Made by a program: the position numbers and the translations under genes
The notes under the pieces: generated by a model
What the model was told of the DNA's origin: nothing
The model's database searches: none
Seen by the model: the letters and a program-made list of their open reading frames with translations, nothing else
Assembly: GCA_010909165.1 (NCBI GenBank)
Contig: MU008156.1
Span: forward strand, 558,001 to 622,000
Reading direction: 5' to 3'
DNA: 64,000 nucleotides
Source: Anthoceros angustus
Taxonomy: Eukaryota; Streptophyta; Anthocerotopsida; Anthocerotales; Anthocerotaceae
In this document: positions 48,837 through 63,159 of the stretch, in pieces
Numbering within the stretch: the first letter of the stretch is position 1
Layout of the letters: every line of letters begins with the position of its first letter

Positions 48837-49780
48837 TGGCTTTCTCAAGCGTCAGACGTTGTCAAGCTTTGTATCTTGAGATTGCTAAACCCTGCCCTCT
48901 ACCCCTACACAGCGCACTGCTGTACTTTGACGATAGTACTGCATATTCACATGTACAGCAGGACCTGGAAGAGCAATTGGTCAAGTTTTGCTACAGCTGC
49001 AACAACACCAGCCCTACCTTCAGCATTCTGGAGTTCAGACACTCATACATAGGCCAGCTGAGAAACTACAGATGGCTTCACAGACCTCGTGTTTTCCTCT
49101 TTGATGGCTTTCTGAATCTGGCGGTGTTAAGTATCTTCAGAATGCTATGCCTACGTTGGGGAACACACAGCGATGCCTGGAGGGTGGCTTCTCGTCCCCT
49201 GCGGTATTTTCCTTTTGGAGGTGCGATTTCGCTTCGCTAGCTTTAGTGACCGATAGCTTGCTATGAACGCGTCAATTGCTTGACGCCGTTGCTGTTCAGC
49301 TCCTTGAACACCAAAATATTGGCCTCAGTCCAGTTCACCCTAATAAAATCAATCAACTCATAGAAGGAGCTGGGCCAGCGCTCCACTTCCTCGGAGGCCG
49401 CCGATCGATGGACTCATTAAACACAGCATGCATGAAGAGGTGCCCTCCCAACTCTTACAGAAACTGGTTGCAGTCTGCAGCCAGTTTGAGTCGATCGTAG
49501 AATCCAATGTTTCTTAGAAGGGAATTTCTTTTCCCAGTGAGGTACTGTTCAACCTGCTGATCCTGTCTGTATGCCGTTTGAAGCTTTGAGATGGGACTCG
49601 ATGGCTGCTACTGATACCAGTCGGTCTCCAGCCATGTGCAAGTGAGGGCCCCTCGTCTTTGACGTTGGAGAAGCAGCTTCACGCTCGAAATCCCCCATGC
49701 ACCCTCCAGGAGGAGTCCAGACCATCTACATGGCTGGCAAGTAGAAGGTAGCACAAAGATTCTCCACTAATTTAAACCAG
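48837..49780. other. Downstream of CAP-G, with CAP-G-derived scraps
   Basis: Contains the 3' UTR of CAP-G and a scrambled partial copy of it at about 49051-49115 (separate entry). The rest, including open frames at 48833-49240, has no recognised domain. Confidence 0.4.
49051..49115 (+). pseudogene. Scrambled CAP-G exon fragments
   Basis: 49052-49082 matches 47896-47927 (inside CAP-G exon 9, GCCAGCTGAGAAAC...CTTCACAG). The next bases, 49083-49113, match 48816-48845 (last CAP-G codons and stop). The intervening exons 10-12 are absent and the joins are not at splice sites, so this is a DNA rearrangement rather than a processed copy. Confidence 0.6.
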
Positions 49781-51000
49781 CGATTGAAGAAGAAGAAAAG
49801 AATTTTATTGAAGTCCACTAAGGAGGATTTCCGTCATGGGACTTGGTACTTGTACCATGGTGTGCTTAAGCTATTTGCACCAAGAGCATCCATTCTCTTT
49901 AGGCACCCCATTGACAACTTGTACCATGGTGTGCTTAAGCTATTTGCACCAAGAGCATCATTCTCTTTAGGCACCCCATCTAAGTACCGATCCAAAGGCA
50001 CCCCATCTAAGTACCGATCCAAGCGCAAGATGCTTAATAACGACGTTCTTATAAATGTGTGTCCATTTGGCCTAAGCCATTTGGACACACATTCGTGACT
50101 GCGCGATTGGCAGCTTCGTGACTGTACGAGAAACCACGCATGCAACAATTCAGAAATCCTTTGGGCAAGGGGTCATCCATTCCTTCCGGACGGAAAAAAT
50201 AGAGGACTTCCTACGGATAGTTTCTTGGGCATACGCTGGATTCAAACCCGAATCTGATACTTGAAAGGCGATTTTACTAACCAACAACAACAAACGGTGG
50301 AGGGACCACCACAAGGTAGAGATCATACACCATAAACTAGGTCAAAAACAGTGTGTTCAAATGGCCTTTATAAGAACATGGCTGCTCTATAGATATGGCG
50401 CTCTACTTATAAGTACTTATAGAAGCCTAGGATGTTTAAGCAGCCCATCTAATTAGATGGGCTGCTCAAAAGAAGTGAATGCCCTTGGTGCTAATAGCTT
50501 AGGCACACTATGTTACAAGTCCTTAAGTATCGAGTACCATGAAAGGAAAATTCCATTCAAGTGCACTACAATAGACTTCGTTGGGTACTTGGATGAGGTG
50601 CATAGAGGGAGTGGATGCCCTTGGTGCTAGTAGCTTAGGCACACCATGATACAAGTTATTGAGTACCAAGTACCATGATAGGAAAATCCATCCAAGTGGA
50701 CTACAATAGACTTCTTTTTCTTGTGTACCAAGTACCATGGTAGAAAAATCCATCTAGTGTCCTATTATAGACTTTTTTTTATTCTTCTACACATATATAG
50801 GTTTGAACTAGAAGAAGAAGAAGAATTTTATTGAAGTCCACTGAGGACGAATTTCCGTCACAGGACTTGGTACTTAACAACTTGTACTATGGTGTGCCTA
50901 AGCTACTTGCACCAAGGGCATCCCCTCCCTTTAGGCACCCCATCTAAGTACCGATCTAAGCCCAGGATGCTTAATAAGCACCATTTGGCCTAAGCCATTT
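49780..51000. repeat. Cluster of direct and inverted copies of one short element
   Basis: A motif set (AATTTTATTGAAGTCCACTA, TGTACCATGGTGTGCTTAAG, CTATTTGCACCAAGAGCATC, TTTAGGCACCCCATCTAAGT) occurs in forward orientation at 49793-50030. Within that copy the TGTACCATGG...CCCCAT block is itself duplicated (49851-49910 and 49918-49979). It occurs in reverse orientation twice at about 50515-50770, and forward again at 50815-50990. The arrangement suggests a small non-autonomous transposon (MITE/TRIM-like) inserted repeatedly. No transposase frame is present. Confidence 0.7.
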
Positions 51001-51813
51001 GGACAATAACTGAAATAAGAGAAAAAAGATGCAAAACTTATGAGAGATGAAAAAAGAGGCACAAGCTATGAGGAGTTCTACAAGGCTTGCCGATGATAAG
51101 AAGCTCAGAGACAAAGGCCAGAGAGCTTAGGGGTATGGAAAGAAAAAAGTCTACGCAATGAAAAAAAAAGAGCTAAAAAAGAAGAGTGTATCAAGCCCAA
51201 TGTTCGATAAAAGAATAGGAAATGCATTTCACATTTAAGGTCCAGGGAGCAAAGCTTGCAAATACATTGTTGATGAGGAGTCGCGGCCTTAAGGCAACAA
51301 TCGGTCTCGATTCGGAGGTCATGGGAGCTAACACGGAACCGACCAGCGAGTGTATAGAGATTGAAGGGATCTAAAGTAGAGTGGAAGTGTTGGAAAAATG
51401 GAGTTTGGGCTTGAAAGGAGAGGCAGAAGAAATAGAGCATTGAATGAGACGAAGGTATCTCAATTTAAGGTCCTTCCGAATGAGGTGGTTGGAGGGAAGG
51501 TGAGAGACTAGAAGAAGCTAGACTACAACAGCCAATTTTGTGACATTCGTGTGTGCGTTCCAAGCATGTGCAAGTAGGATGTGTGTGATCTAGGCGTATG
51601 CACCATTGGTAATCTATCTTTGCATAATCAGAGAAAGAATGAATGTATGCAATTTGGTAAGTTTGGTAAGAATGTGAAGTACGCAAAATGTGAAAGCCAA
51701 AGGATCTTGAGAGAGTAATCAATCAAGTCAAGTTTTATTCAACTAAGATATCATGGTGATAGGAATAGGGAAAAAGGCAAAGCGGGAAGCTGAAATCTTC
51801 GGGGACAACGGTA
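51001..51813. other. Intergenic, nothing clear
   Basis: About 800 bp, purine-rich at 51000-51200. The phrase around GTGTGTGCGTTCCAAGCATG at 51548 recurs loosely at 52008, on the other side of the tRNA-Gln. No gene recognised. Confidence 0.35.
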
Positions 51814-51885
51814 AGGTCCTACCGAGATTTGAACTCGGGCTACTGGATTCAGAGTCCAGTGTCCTAACCGCTAGACTATAAGACC
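51814..51885 (-). tRNA. trnQ-CTG: tRNA-Gln (CTG)
   Basis: Minus-strand cloverleaf. The acceptor GGUCUUA pairs with UAGGACC, and the D arm is AGUCUAGCGGUUAGGAC. Anticodon stem CUGGA/UCCAG holds the loop CUCUGAA with anticodon CUG. T arm is CCCGAGUUCAAAUCUCGG. No intron. All stems pair, so it is likely functional. Confidence 0.95.
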
Positions 51886-53157
51886 GCCGATGGCAATATC
51901 TGCCACATAAATTTATTCGTACGTATTAACAATAATATATACTGCACACATTTCCAACACCAGTCATATGCAAGGAGTTGGTTTTGCCGTGGTCAAATCT
52001 GTGACATCCGTGTGTGCGTGAACCAGGCATGTGCAGCTGGGCAAGGCATGTGTTTGCTCCAGGCATCTGCTATATGGGTATTCATCTTTCAACGCCAATG
52101 ATCCTACGCAAAATTTTCTCATCCTCAACAATCAGCCCATCAAGAAGTACTGGAAGTGATACTTCACAGACCGGTCTCCCCTTCTTTCTGACCGTGTCGT
52201 CGGGTCGTGTGAAGCGACCACCCCTTGAACTCGTGCTTGACATGTTCACCTGCATGAGGAAAGGAGCACAGCTGCTGCAAATAGGCGGCCGTGCAGTGTG
52301 TGGAGTATTTGCTTAGTGTGGTCTTCAATCTGCATGCTGCAATATGTTAGAATGCAAATGTTTCCTTGTAAATTTGGTTTCCATAAACATGAAGGTTGTT
52401 TGATTGGGCAACAACTCTGCCGCGACTACACAAGTGTTTGCCATCTGCTTTCCGTCTCTCTGTCTTTGTCCAATTCTCTGCTCAGACCCACATGTCACTG
52501 CCACATTTCTGAGACCCATTATGTCAAGTAAGACCACATGGTACGAGGATTCCGAACAGTGAAAAAATCTAATCAGCACTTTCACTTCAATAGAACTGTC
52601 CACAGTCCTGACCTGTCTTCGCAACCTACGCTCATTCTGAAGTATGCAGGAGGACGAGGTCTCGCCATACATCGGGCCGGAGCTTCCACACCTAATAAAA
52701 TTATTTAAAATATGAATTGGATCAACGGCTGCTCAGGAATACTAAGCTGTTATTCGAGATTCTGCAAAACTCTTCTTGGAAAATCTCGACGTTCTCAACC
52801 TATCTTCGTATCTACATAATCCCACTTGCCGCCTTAGTTCTCAAAGGCGTGACTCATCAACATAGGTCCATGATGTTGCATCATCCGCCTCCAACGCTCC
52901 AAGATGCTCCAAGAATCGGCGACTACGCTCTACATCATGGTAGCTTCTACAAGCACTCAGCAAAGACGTTCAGCGCACGACTTGATTCCCTGCCAGGTAG
53001 CTCCATCTTCAACCTCCCACTTTTGGAATGAATGTCCACTTTGGAGACACATAGACTCCAATGCCTCTTCCATAAATCTGTGAGGGAAGAGGCATCGCCT
53101 GCAGCGGTGCCCCGCAGTGGCGGAAGATGGAAGCAGGAAAAGGCAAGATTCTGGTGA
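51886..53157. other. Intergenic downstream of lysyl-tRNA synthetase
   Basis: About 1.3 kb. Contains the presumed 3' UTR of the minus-strand KRS gene. Open frames (52014-52316, 52325-52672) show no recognised motif. Confidence 0.4.
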
Positions 53158-56624
<3,467 letters not shown>

Positions 56625-56873
56625 CGCAGCAGCAGCTGCTTCGCTTCAGCAAAGCCACGTCCAATCGTGCAGCTTTCACACCTTGGCTAAAAAGACGTCT
56701 CAGCGTTTCAAAATTGGGGCTTAGGTGATCGAGCTGGCTCGATTCCAAATTCAGCAATCCGACCGCCTTTGCAACAATCAATTCTGCACCATCTCCAGAG
56801 CTTATGCTGCTGCTGCTTCACGACATGCCATAGGAGGAGATGATCTCAAGTCGGATAAAAGGACTGGTTGATC
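56625..56873. promoter_or_regulatory. Divergent promoter of KRS and a PDZ-like gene
   Basis: A 249-bp space between opposite start codons must serve both genes. No TATA box seen. Confidence 0.4.
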
Positions 56874-57795
56874 ATGAACATCCCACGGCTGGAGTCCATG
56901 GCACTGGCGCATTCGCACATCTCAACTGTAGTTCGCTACAATCAGCGCAGAATCAATCCTCGTGCCTGGCCAGCTGCATCGCGGTCTAGTCTAGGGCTTT
57001 TTGGAAGGTCTGTGTCCCAATTGTGCACAAGGAAATGCTGCGCCTGTGTGAGCATCCGGAGGTGTGGAGCAGCCACCACCAGCGCATCAGGCAAGGCAGA
57101 AGGGGAGGGTGTGGAAGAAATGGAGCATGTGAAGATTGCCGTTGGTCCCACAGGCAGTTGCATTGAGCAGGTGTTTTCATTCAGGAGGATGTTTGGACCT
57201 TCCAGTGTGCTTGTGGTGGTGAGGATCCTCCGCTGTGTCGTAATTGGGGGATTTGGATGCCATTGTTTGGACTGTGGCTCAGCTGTCTGGTATGGCAGGT
57301 GACACTGGCGAAGCCGCTGGGAATCATCTTCCGAAGCATGGAAGGAGGTAAAGGGGAGCTGGTGGTTGTGGAGGGCCTGGTTCCCAAATCCAATGCAGAT
57401 CGCTGCTTCCGGACGGCACTGATGTTTCAGAGCAACGTCAGGCAGCGCAGGGGAAGCGTGATAGAGGGAGATATCAGGCCCGGAGATGTGCTACGGGCTT
57501 CCACCACAGTGAGCGCTGCTCGAGCTTAGAATGGCATGCGTTAGCAATAGTGAAAGCTTGCCGTCTCAGTGTGAGTCGGTTGAAATTGCATCCTGCTGGG
57601 ATGGCATGCTCTCAGCTCGATGCCTGATGGCTGCAGGTTGACGTCACAGTGGATCTGTTTGGCTTGCGTGCTCCCCGCCGCGTGGTGAAGCTCTTCCAGG
57701 CAGATGGAAGACCATGGAGAGAGACCATGGCTGCTCTGAATGCGAGCTTCGTGGCAGACGGCCCTGTAACTCTTGTCCTGGAACGGACGACGTAA
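56874..57795 (+). CDS. Plastid PDZ-domain-like protein of unknown function
   Basis: Three exons, 56874-57170, 57299-57508 and 57637-57795, close in phase to 221 residues. Residues 1-80 look like a transit peptide (Arg/Ser/Cys-rich, no acidic residues until SGKAEGEGVEEME). The remainder resembles a PDZ fold: VTLAKPLGIIFRSMEGG (carboxylate loop PLGIIF), GELVVVEGLVPKSNADR and GSVIEGDIRPGDVLRASTT. A C-terminal extension reads LFGLRAPRRVVKLFQADGRP and FVADGPVTLVLER. I recall similar uncharacterised plastid proteins in plants and green algae, but cannot give a function. The Met at 56874 is chosen because it is the first in frame after an upstream stop. Substrate and partners are unknown. Confidence 0.7.
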
Positions 57796-58004
57796 CAAGC
57801 TCGTATGAAACAGGGCCGATTCTGGTCCATTCGTCCAGTCTCTGTTGAACCATCCTGGGCTTTTCTTCAGTCTAGTACATTCGCTTACGCACTCTTAACT
57901 TTTAAGTCATATTTTCCCTTTATGTAAAGAGGAAAGGACGAGGTCAGTGGGCTTTGAGGGAAGCAAGGTGGGAGTAGAATTGCTGGGCTGCGGTGTAGGC
58001 CTCC

Positions 58005-58840
58005 ATGGCGATGGCGAAGCAGGCGCTCACCTCTTTACGTTCCCTACGCAATGTGCTGTCTGGCGGTGGCCACCGCTGCATGGCCTCTGGTCCATCCAAG
58101 TTGAATCCAGGCGAGGTGGGCGAAGTTGCAGGCATTCCAGAGAAGCATCTGCACAGGAAGGTGAGATTGCTCTTACACCTTCCGCATCTTGTTGCCTGGT
58201 GGTGCTGTTGCGGGGGGAAATCGTGTGGCAGATGGATGGGAGCACAGGATTCACTTTGCTGATGGGCGGAATCGCCAATTTTGGTTTGTGTCTCGTCGAT
58301 GGGCAGGTTGTGATATTTTCACCAGCACGAGTGGCTTCCCAGCAAGGGATGGCCAAAACTGGGCGCTGGAAGATCAGCTTTCAGTCGAACGAGAAGTATG
58401 GGAGGCTGGTTTGGCAGCTCGTGAGTAGGATGCTTCTGTTGTGGTGTGGAGGCTTAGGGTTTTTGATGCGCTTTGTAGGTGGGAGAATCCGTTGATGGGA
58501 TGGACATCTACGGGGGATCCCTATGCAGCAGTTGGTGAGGCTGCTCTTGCTTTTGACACCAAAGAATCCGCTGTCGAATTTGCCAGCAAGCATGGGTGGG
58601 AGTACGAGGTATGTGTTGCACGTCGTGGTTTGTTTGCTGGCATGCTAGTCTTCTCACCTTTCTCTACGGCTTGCTGAGCAGGTTAGGGAACCCCATCAAC
58701 ACGTGAGGAAGGTACACCCGGGACCAAATGTTGAACTTGCATGGTCTTTTGGCGCAAACAATTGATTGGGGTGTTGCACTGCTGCGCAGCCCAAAGCTTA
58801 CGCAGACAACTTCAAGTGGAAAGGTCATCCTGCAGAGTGA
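58005..58840 (+). CDS. NDUFS4: NADH dehydrogenase iron-sulfur protein 4 (complex I 18-kDa subunit)
   Basis: Accessory subunit of mitochondrial complex I (FRO1 type), located in the matrix arm. Five exons, 58005-58160, 58307-58395, 58479-58608, 58682-58711 and 58790-58840, close in phase to 151 residues. A short presequence ([20 protein letters not shown]) is followed by the core [46 protein letters not shown] and [20 protein letters not shown]. The terminus is [14 protein letters not shown], the hallmark end of the family. Two exons are only 30 and 51 bases. No defects seen. Confidence 0.95.
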
Positions 58841-60281
58841 TCGGGCTCATTGGATTCCCACTTCCCACACAAGTTGAGGCATTCAACGAATTCTTTCTTT
58901 GCAAGTCGGCTTGCTGCTGCTGCTTCTTGTTGAGTATTGTGCTTCGCACCATGCTAAAGCACCCCGGGTGAGCGCTTCTTGGGAGAAGTGTGCGTAAACA
59001 ATCATGTAGGCTCTGTCAATAAACGAGATGAACTGTCATCTGGCTAAGTCTGATGTTTGGAGACCCTCTACCCTCAAGGACGGAGACCCTCTACCCTTGA
59101 GGACGGAGACTGCATCAGAGAATCTGGATCTGGGTCGTTGTGTCCATGCTGCAAGAGAAACCATGCATTTGTGAGACAATGCCACTTGTACTTACAGGAA
59201 ACAGGATGTTTCGAACTAGGTCTACGGAGGCTCGGCACCCAAATCACAACACGCAAGGCCAAGTACTTGTGGAGGACAGTATTCATCGAGTCCCCGTCAC
59301 ACCGGTCTGTGAGCATCGTGAGAAGCTAGCTTGCCTTCACAGTCATAGCTTTGCGTTAACACCCCAAACTCGCCGTTCATATCTTCGTCTGAAAAGCTAT
59401 CCACCGCCTTGAGTGAAGATCCCTCATCTGTGCTCCAGGAAGTAGACAGCCAATCGACAGAAGGGTAGGAGCCTAGTCACTTGTAAGCTATGCTTAAGTA
59501 AGAGTCTTCCCGAATCCCAACACCTCCCTCACCTTAGCAAGGTACGACGGAAAATCACAACTAAAATACTTGTGGCAATGAGAAGGATTTCTTCCGCAAT
59601 CGCCCATCTTGTGGGAGCCTTAATTGCCTTTAGAAGTGTCTGCCTTAGTCTCAAGCACAATCAGCCAGAGAAGGTGGAATATCCTCCCTACACTATACAC
59701 TTCCAAGGATGTCAGGCCCGGATTTAATTCGTTTTGCCCTCGCAGTCGTTACTCTAGGCACACAGCGATGTGGAATGTGCCTTGTACACTGTACATTTAT
59801 GTACATAAAGTCTCCATTTCCGATACATGTACATATGTGGGTAGGGATGTAGTTGTGGACATGTGGACGGCCCGCTGGTGGACGTCCATCGAGAAAGGGA
59901 TGTCACAGAAGACCTGCAGTCCTGCACGTCACACACCTCCACGAGCCAGTGTCATCGGCATCCTGCCATGCCGGCAACAATTCAACAATTAGCGTCGATG
60001 GGTGCCGGCAAGGTTTCCATGATGTGCTACATATGGACCTGTCTCCTGTAGGTCTCCAGAGATACGTATGTAGCAGCTGCAGTTTAATTTGTGCTTGCCA
60101 ATCCGATGGCCATGGGTAGGAGGGCATCAGCGTAGTGGAGGCCTACCGTGGCACTCGCAACTTCATCAGCAGCTGAGCTAGCGCTGAAGGAATCAGCGTA
60201 CCGTGGTCATTTTCAAATTTTCTCCTGCGTCCATGGGCTTCCACACATTAAATAGTTAAGAAAAACCATAGGGAGTGCGAC
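58841..60281. other. Intergenic region, no recognised gene
   Basis: About 1.4 kb. A 23-base phrase (GGAGACCCTCTACCCTCAAG) is duplicated at 59059 and 59082 with one change that makes the second copy end in CTTGAGG. Open frames at 59057-59410 and 59624-59992 lack recognisable content. Confidence 0.4.
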
Positions 60282-60362
60282 GTTGGGATGGCCGAGTTGG
60301 TCTAAGCCTCCAGCGCTAGACTGTGGTCTGAGAGGTCTAGGGTCCGAATCCTGCTCCCAGCA
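60282..60362 (+). pseudogene. Degenerate type II tRNA-like sequence (Leu/Ser-like)
   Basis: An 81-nt locus. The acceptor GUUGGGA pairs fully with UCCCAGC, followed by A73. Box A (TGGCCGAGTTGGTCTAAG) is typical of plant tRNA-Leu, and box B (GGTCCGAATCC) is close to consensus. The anticodon arm does not fold cleanly and the T stem has mismatches (UAGGG against CCUGC), so the isotype is unclear. It is probably a tRNA pseudogene or the head of a tRNA-derived SINE. Confidence 0.55.
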
Positions 60363-60409
60363 TTACATGGTACCGCTGAGTAGCTTTACGTTTCGTCATT
60401 CCAACTGAG

Positions 60410-60500
60410 CAGTTGCAAGGACTCTTCGGGTTCTGATGAGCACCGGAATGGACGCTCAGTTGCAAGGACTCTTCGGGTTCTGATGAGCACCGGAATGGAC
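60410..60500. repeat. 46-bp perfect tandem duplication
   Basis: CAGTTGCAAGGACTCTTCGG followed by GTTCTGATGAGCACCGGAATGGAC appears twice in a row, at 60409-60453 and 60456-60499. It lies 50 bases downstream of the tRNA-like sequence. Confidence 0.9.
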
Positions 60501-61000
60501 TAATGTTTACCTCTCGATGAGCCTGATTGATCCGATCCAGATTCTGGACTCCTCCCGGCCGTGGCCCGTAATTATCCGCTCGCTGGGCCTGGGACACCTC
60601 TACTACCCAGCATTGTCAGCTTCATCGGCAATGTATGTACAGTTTTAAGACGTCTGTGGTTGCGAAGCAGGCATGCACGCGTCGGACGTCTCCATTGCCC
60701 AAAATGTCGGCCCGGCTTGAGACAAGCGTCCGTTTGTTGCCAGCTAGGTGGGTCCGCTGGTAGGCATCTCGCACAGAACATTTACTTGTAAGTCAATGCG
60801 GATAGAGACTGCGCACTCCCAGTCTCCCGCTCCTCTAATCAACCCACCTTCCGCTCTTCTGCGGCCCCGCCCACAAACTCAAAATATGTACCAAACCGAA
60901 TCTCTGCACTGTCCCGTGCCTTAGCCCGCTGCTTGAAAATTATAATGGGAAAGGTCCACCTGGCCGTGCCTTACAGCTCGCTGCCTATAGCAATGCTCAT
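60501..61000. other. Intergenic, nothing recognised
   Basis: About 500 bp with no gene or repeat that I can identify. Confidence 0.35.
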
Positions 61001-61079
61001 CAGAACTGAAAACTACACAAGAAATCATTACATAATCCATTCACAACCAAATACATACACAATCGTTAAATAATTCATG

Positions 61080-61490
61080 CAAAATTAATAGCAATGCTTA
61101 TGGGAACTTGAAAATATACAAGAAATTACTATATATTATCTAGGTAGACTCTTGTGGTTCATACCATTTGAAAATATTCATTTTATGGGACTTCAAAATC
61201 CGCACGAAATTATTTGATGTTTTATGTCATGGGACTTGGAAATATGAAGGAGCCCAAGAAAACCGTCAGATGCCCTCTATCATGGGATTCGGAAATATGG
61301 AGAAACCCGCTTTCACGGGACTTGGGAATCTACAATAACGATTTACAATGAACGGAGGAACCCGTTAGTATCTACTTTCACGGGACTTGGAAGTCCACGG
61401 GACTTTGGGAATCCACAATAACGGTTTACAACGAAACGAACGGTAAGTGTCTGCTTTCATGGGACTTGGAAATCCACAATAACGGTTTGT
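61080..61490. repeat. Diverged tandem repeats around a CATGGGACTTGGAAAT core
   Basis: Core copies occur at about 61176, 61221, 61262, 61316, 61380, 61395 and 61459, at irregular spacing. Several are followed by CCACAATAACGGTTT. It looks like an old minisatellite. Confidence 0.7.
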
Positions 61491-62116
61491 GGATGCCAAT
61501 GGGGACCACAAGCAAATTGTACTTTGTTGGGCTACAAAGTCCGAAGCAGAAATGGTTCGGCATTAGTTCTATATGCAGAGAAGGAGTAAAGTAGGTTGTT
61601 TTCGGTCTGGCATTCGTGGGCTAGCCCCTTGGCTCTTGGTCCTTTAGTGGGTTGTCCCCCTCTAATAAAAATGGAGACTTTATTAAAAAGAAGAGATTGA
61701 CAACCATCTACCCCGAACCCAAGGAGTAAGGTGCATATAGAGTAGGAGGCATATAGAAGAAAGGTTAGCCCTGAGACTTGTGAATCGAAATCTGAATTGA
61801 ACTTTGCTGTTTGCACTTTATGGTACGCGTCTATGTAGCATATGGCGACTCACGTTTGTAAAGACGAATCGAGTGTGGCCACAGCTTATTGAGCGTATCT
61901 GTAGGTGCGATAGGCAGAGATCGGCAGTTGCATGTATGTAGTGCTGGGTGGGGCAGCCCAGAGGCTCGGAGGGCCGAGGCTCGGGTCCAGGCCAGCGGGC
62001 TTGATCGCGACATTTAAAACCTGGCTGCTTAAGTGAGAGGGGCGCCGCAGTTGCTCGCGCATTTGGGCACCACATCGAGAGGATCCGAGGAGGCGATTTG
62101 GGAAGGCAGCAGCGCA
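61491..62116. other. Intergenic, upstream of the RPB5-like gene
   Basis: About 620 bp, AT-rich then GC-rich after 61920. It presumably contains the promoter and 5' UTR of the RPB5-like gene. No repeat or other gene seen. Confidence 0.4.
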
Positions 62117-63159
62117 ATGGCAGCAGCGGAAGCAGCGGCCGCGGCGGGGGCTTCCGCTCGCAAGCTCTCCCTGCGCTCCACAATGCTCCATGCTCTGCAG
62201 GACTTGAAGTATGTTGTGGATCCGGGGGAAATTGATATGACGCTCACCGCCTTCCAGGAGCGGTTTGGGGCCGAGCCCAGCTCCCAGGACCTCAAGATAT
62301 TCACCCACCAGGCGAAGGACCCCGCTGACAAGGTGAGGTCGCGTGCGGAGCTAGGCTGAAGCTTAATTCCTGTGGGAACCGCGTGCTTGAGCTTGCAGCG
62401 CTCTCAAACATTTTTCAGTTGTTGCAACCAGCTGGCGGCCATGGCCTCTCCCGCCCGGTGCCCGGTGCCCGGTGCCGGTACCGGCCTGGGGCAGTGCTGG
62501 TGCAGGGGCCTGGGAGGCTGGAGCTTCAACTGACCAGCGTTTTGTGTTTGTTGTTTGTGTCACCGACGGGTCCAGCTCTTGGTCTTCTTCAACGACGATA
62601 AGATTGTGAAGAAGCAGAGCATCGAGGCGTACTGGGTGGAGATGGGCGAGAAGGAGACCACCCGGGCCATGGTTATCACTCCCGCCAGGTTCATCAGTGT
62701 CCTGGCCGAGAACATCTTGGAGAAGAATGTTACTCACGATCTCATCATCTTCCAAGTAGGTCCAGCTCGCTGTTTCCTCTCTCCGCCCGCCTCTGCGCTG
62801 CTGCACAGCTTGCAAGTCTGGTCTTTCTCTCCATCAGCTGAATAACGTTGTTGCTGCCATGTTCAGGAACAAGAGATCCTGACAATGGCATGGCTGTTGG
62901 ACGTAGCCTCGGTGGAGCCTGGTAGCTGGGGCGTGGAGCTGCGTCGCCGCCCGCAGATCAGAATGAGGTGCTACCAGCTCCAGTAAGTGTCCACGTGAAA
63001 CCACCTCTCAAACAAATGTCCCCACAAATCTTGCAAGCTTGCCTGACGGTGTCCTAGGCCCCCGCCTTGCCAACTCATTAAACCTGACTTTGTTTTCTCC
63101 CTTGTGTTTCCAACACCAGGCCGCTGGCAACAGGCAAACGCCTCTTCTCAGAAAGATAG
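62117..63159 (+). CDS. RNA polymerase subunit RPB5-like protein with divergent, short C-terminus
   Basis: Exons 62117-62332 and 62576-62755 encode LHALQDLKYVVDPGEIDMTL, FQERFG, then LVFFNDDKIVKKQSIEAYWV and FISVLAENILEKNVTHDLII with FQEQE across the next junction. This order matches the N-terminal jaw domain of RPB5 (MLRDRGY, VFF, Y...M, AILVV, FQE.ELL). Exon 3 begins at 62867 (EQEILTMAWLLDVASVEPGS). It either stops at 62984-62986 or splices at CCA|GTAAGT to 63120-63159, giving about 183 residues. The conserved C-terminal assembly domain of RPB5 (QLPRI, D.VARYYG, GQVVKI.R) is absent. It may be a plant-specific RPB5-family paralogue, as for Pol IV/V, or a decayed copy. N-terminal homology is reasonably clear; function is uncertain. 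Confidence 0.6.

Noticed and set aside
50215-50285. tRNA-Glu-like signature on the minus strand (CTTTCAA loop, GGGTTTGAATCC)
   Set aside because: I could not pair an acceptor stem or a proper D arm. At best it is a very degraded tRNA, so it is not listed as a feature.
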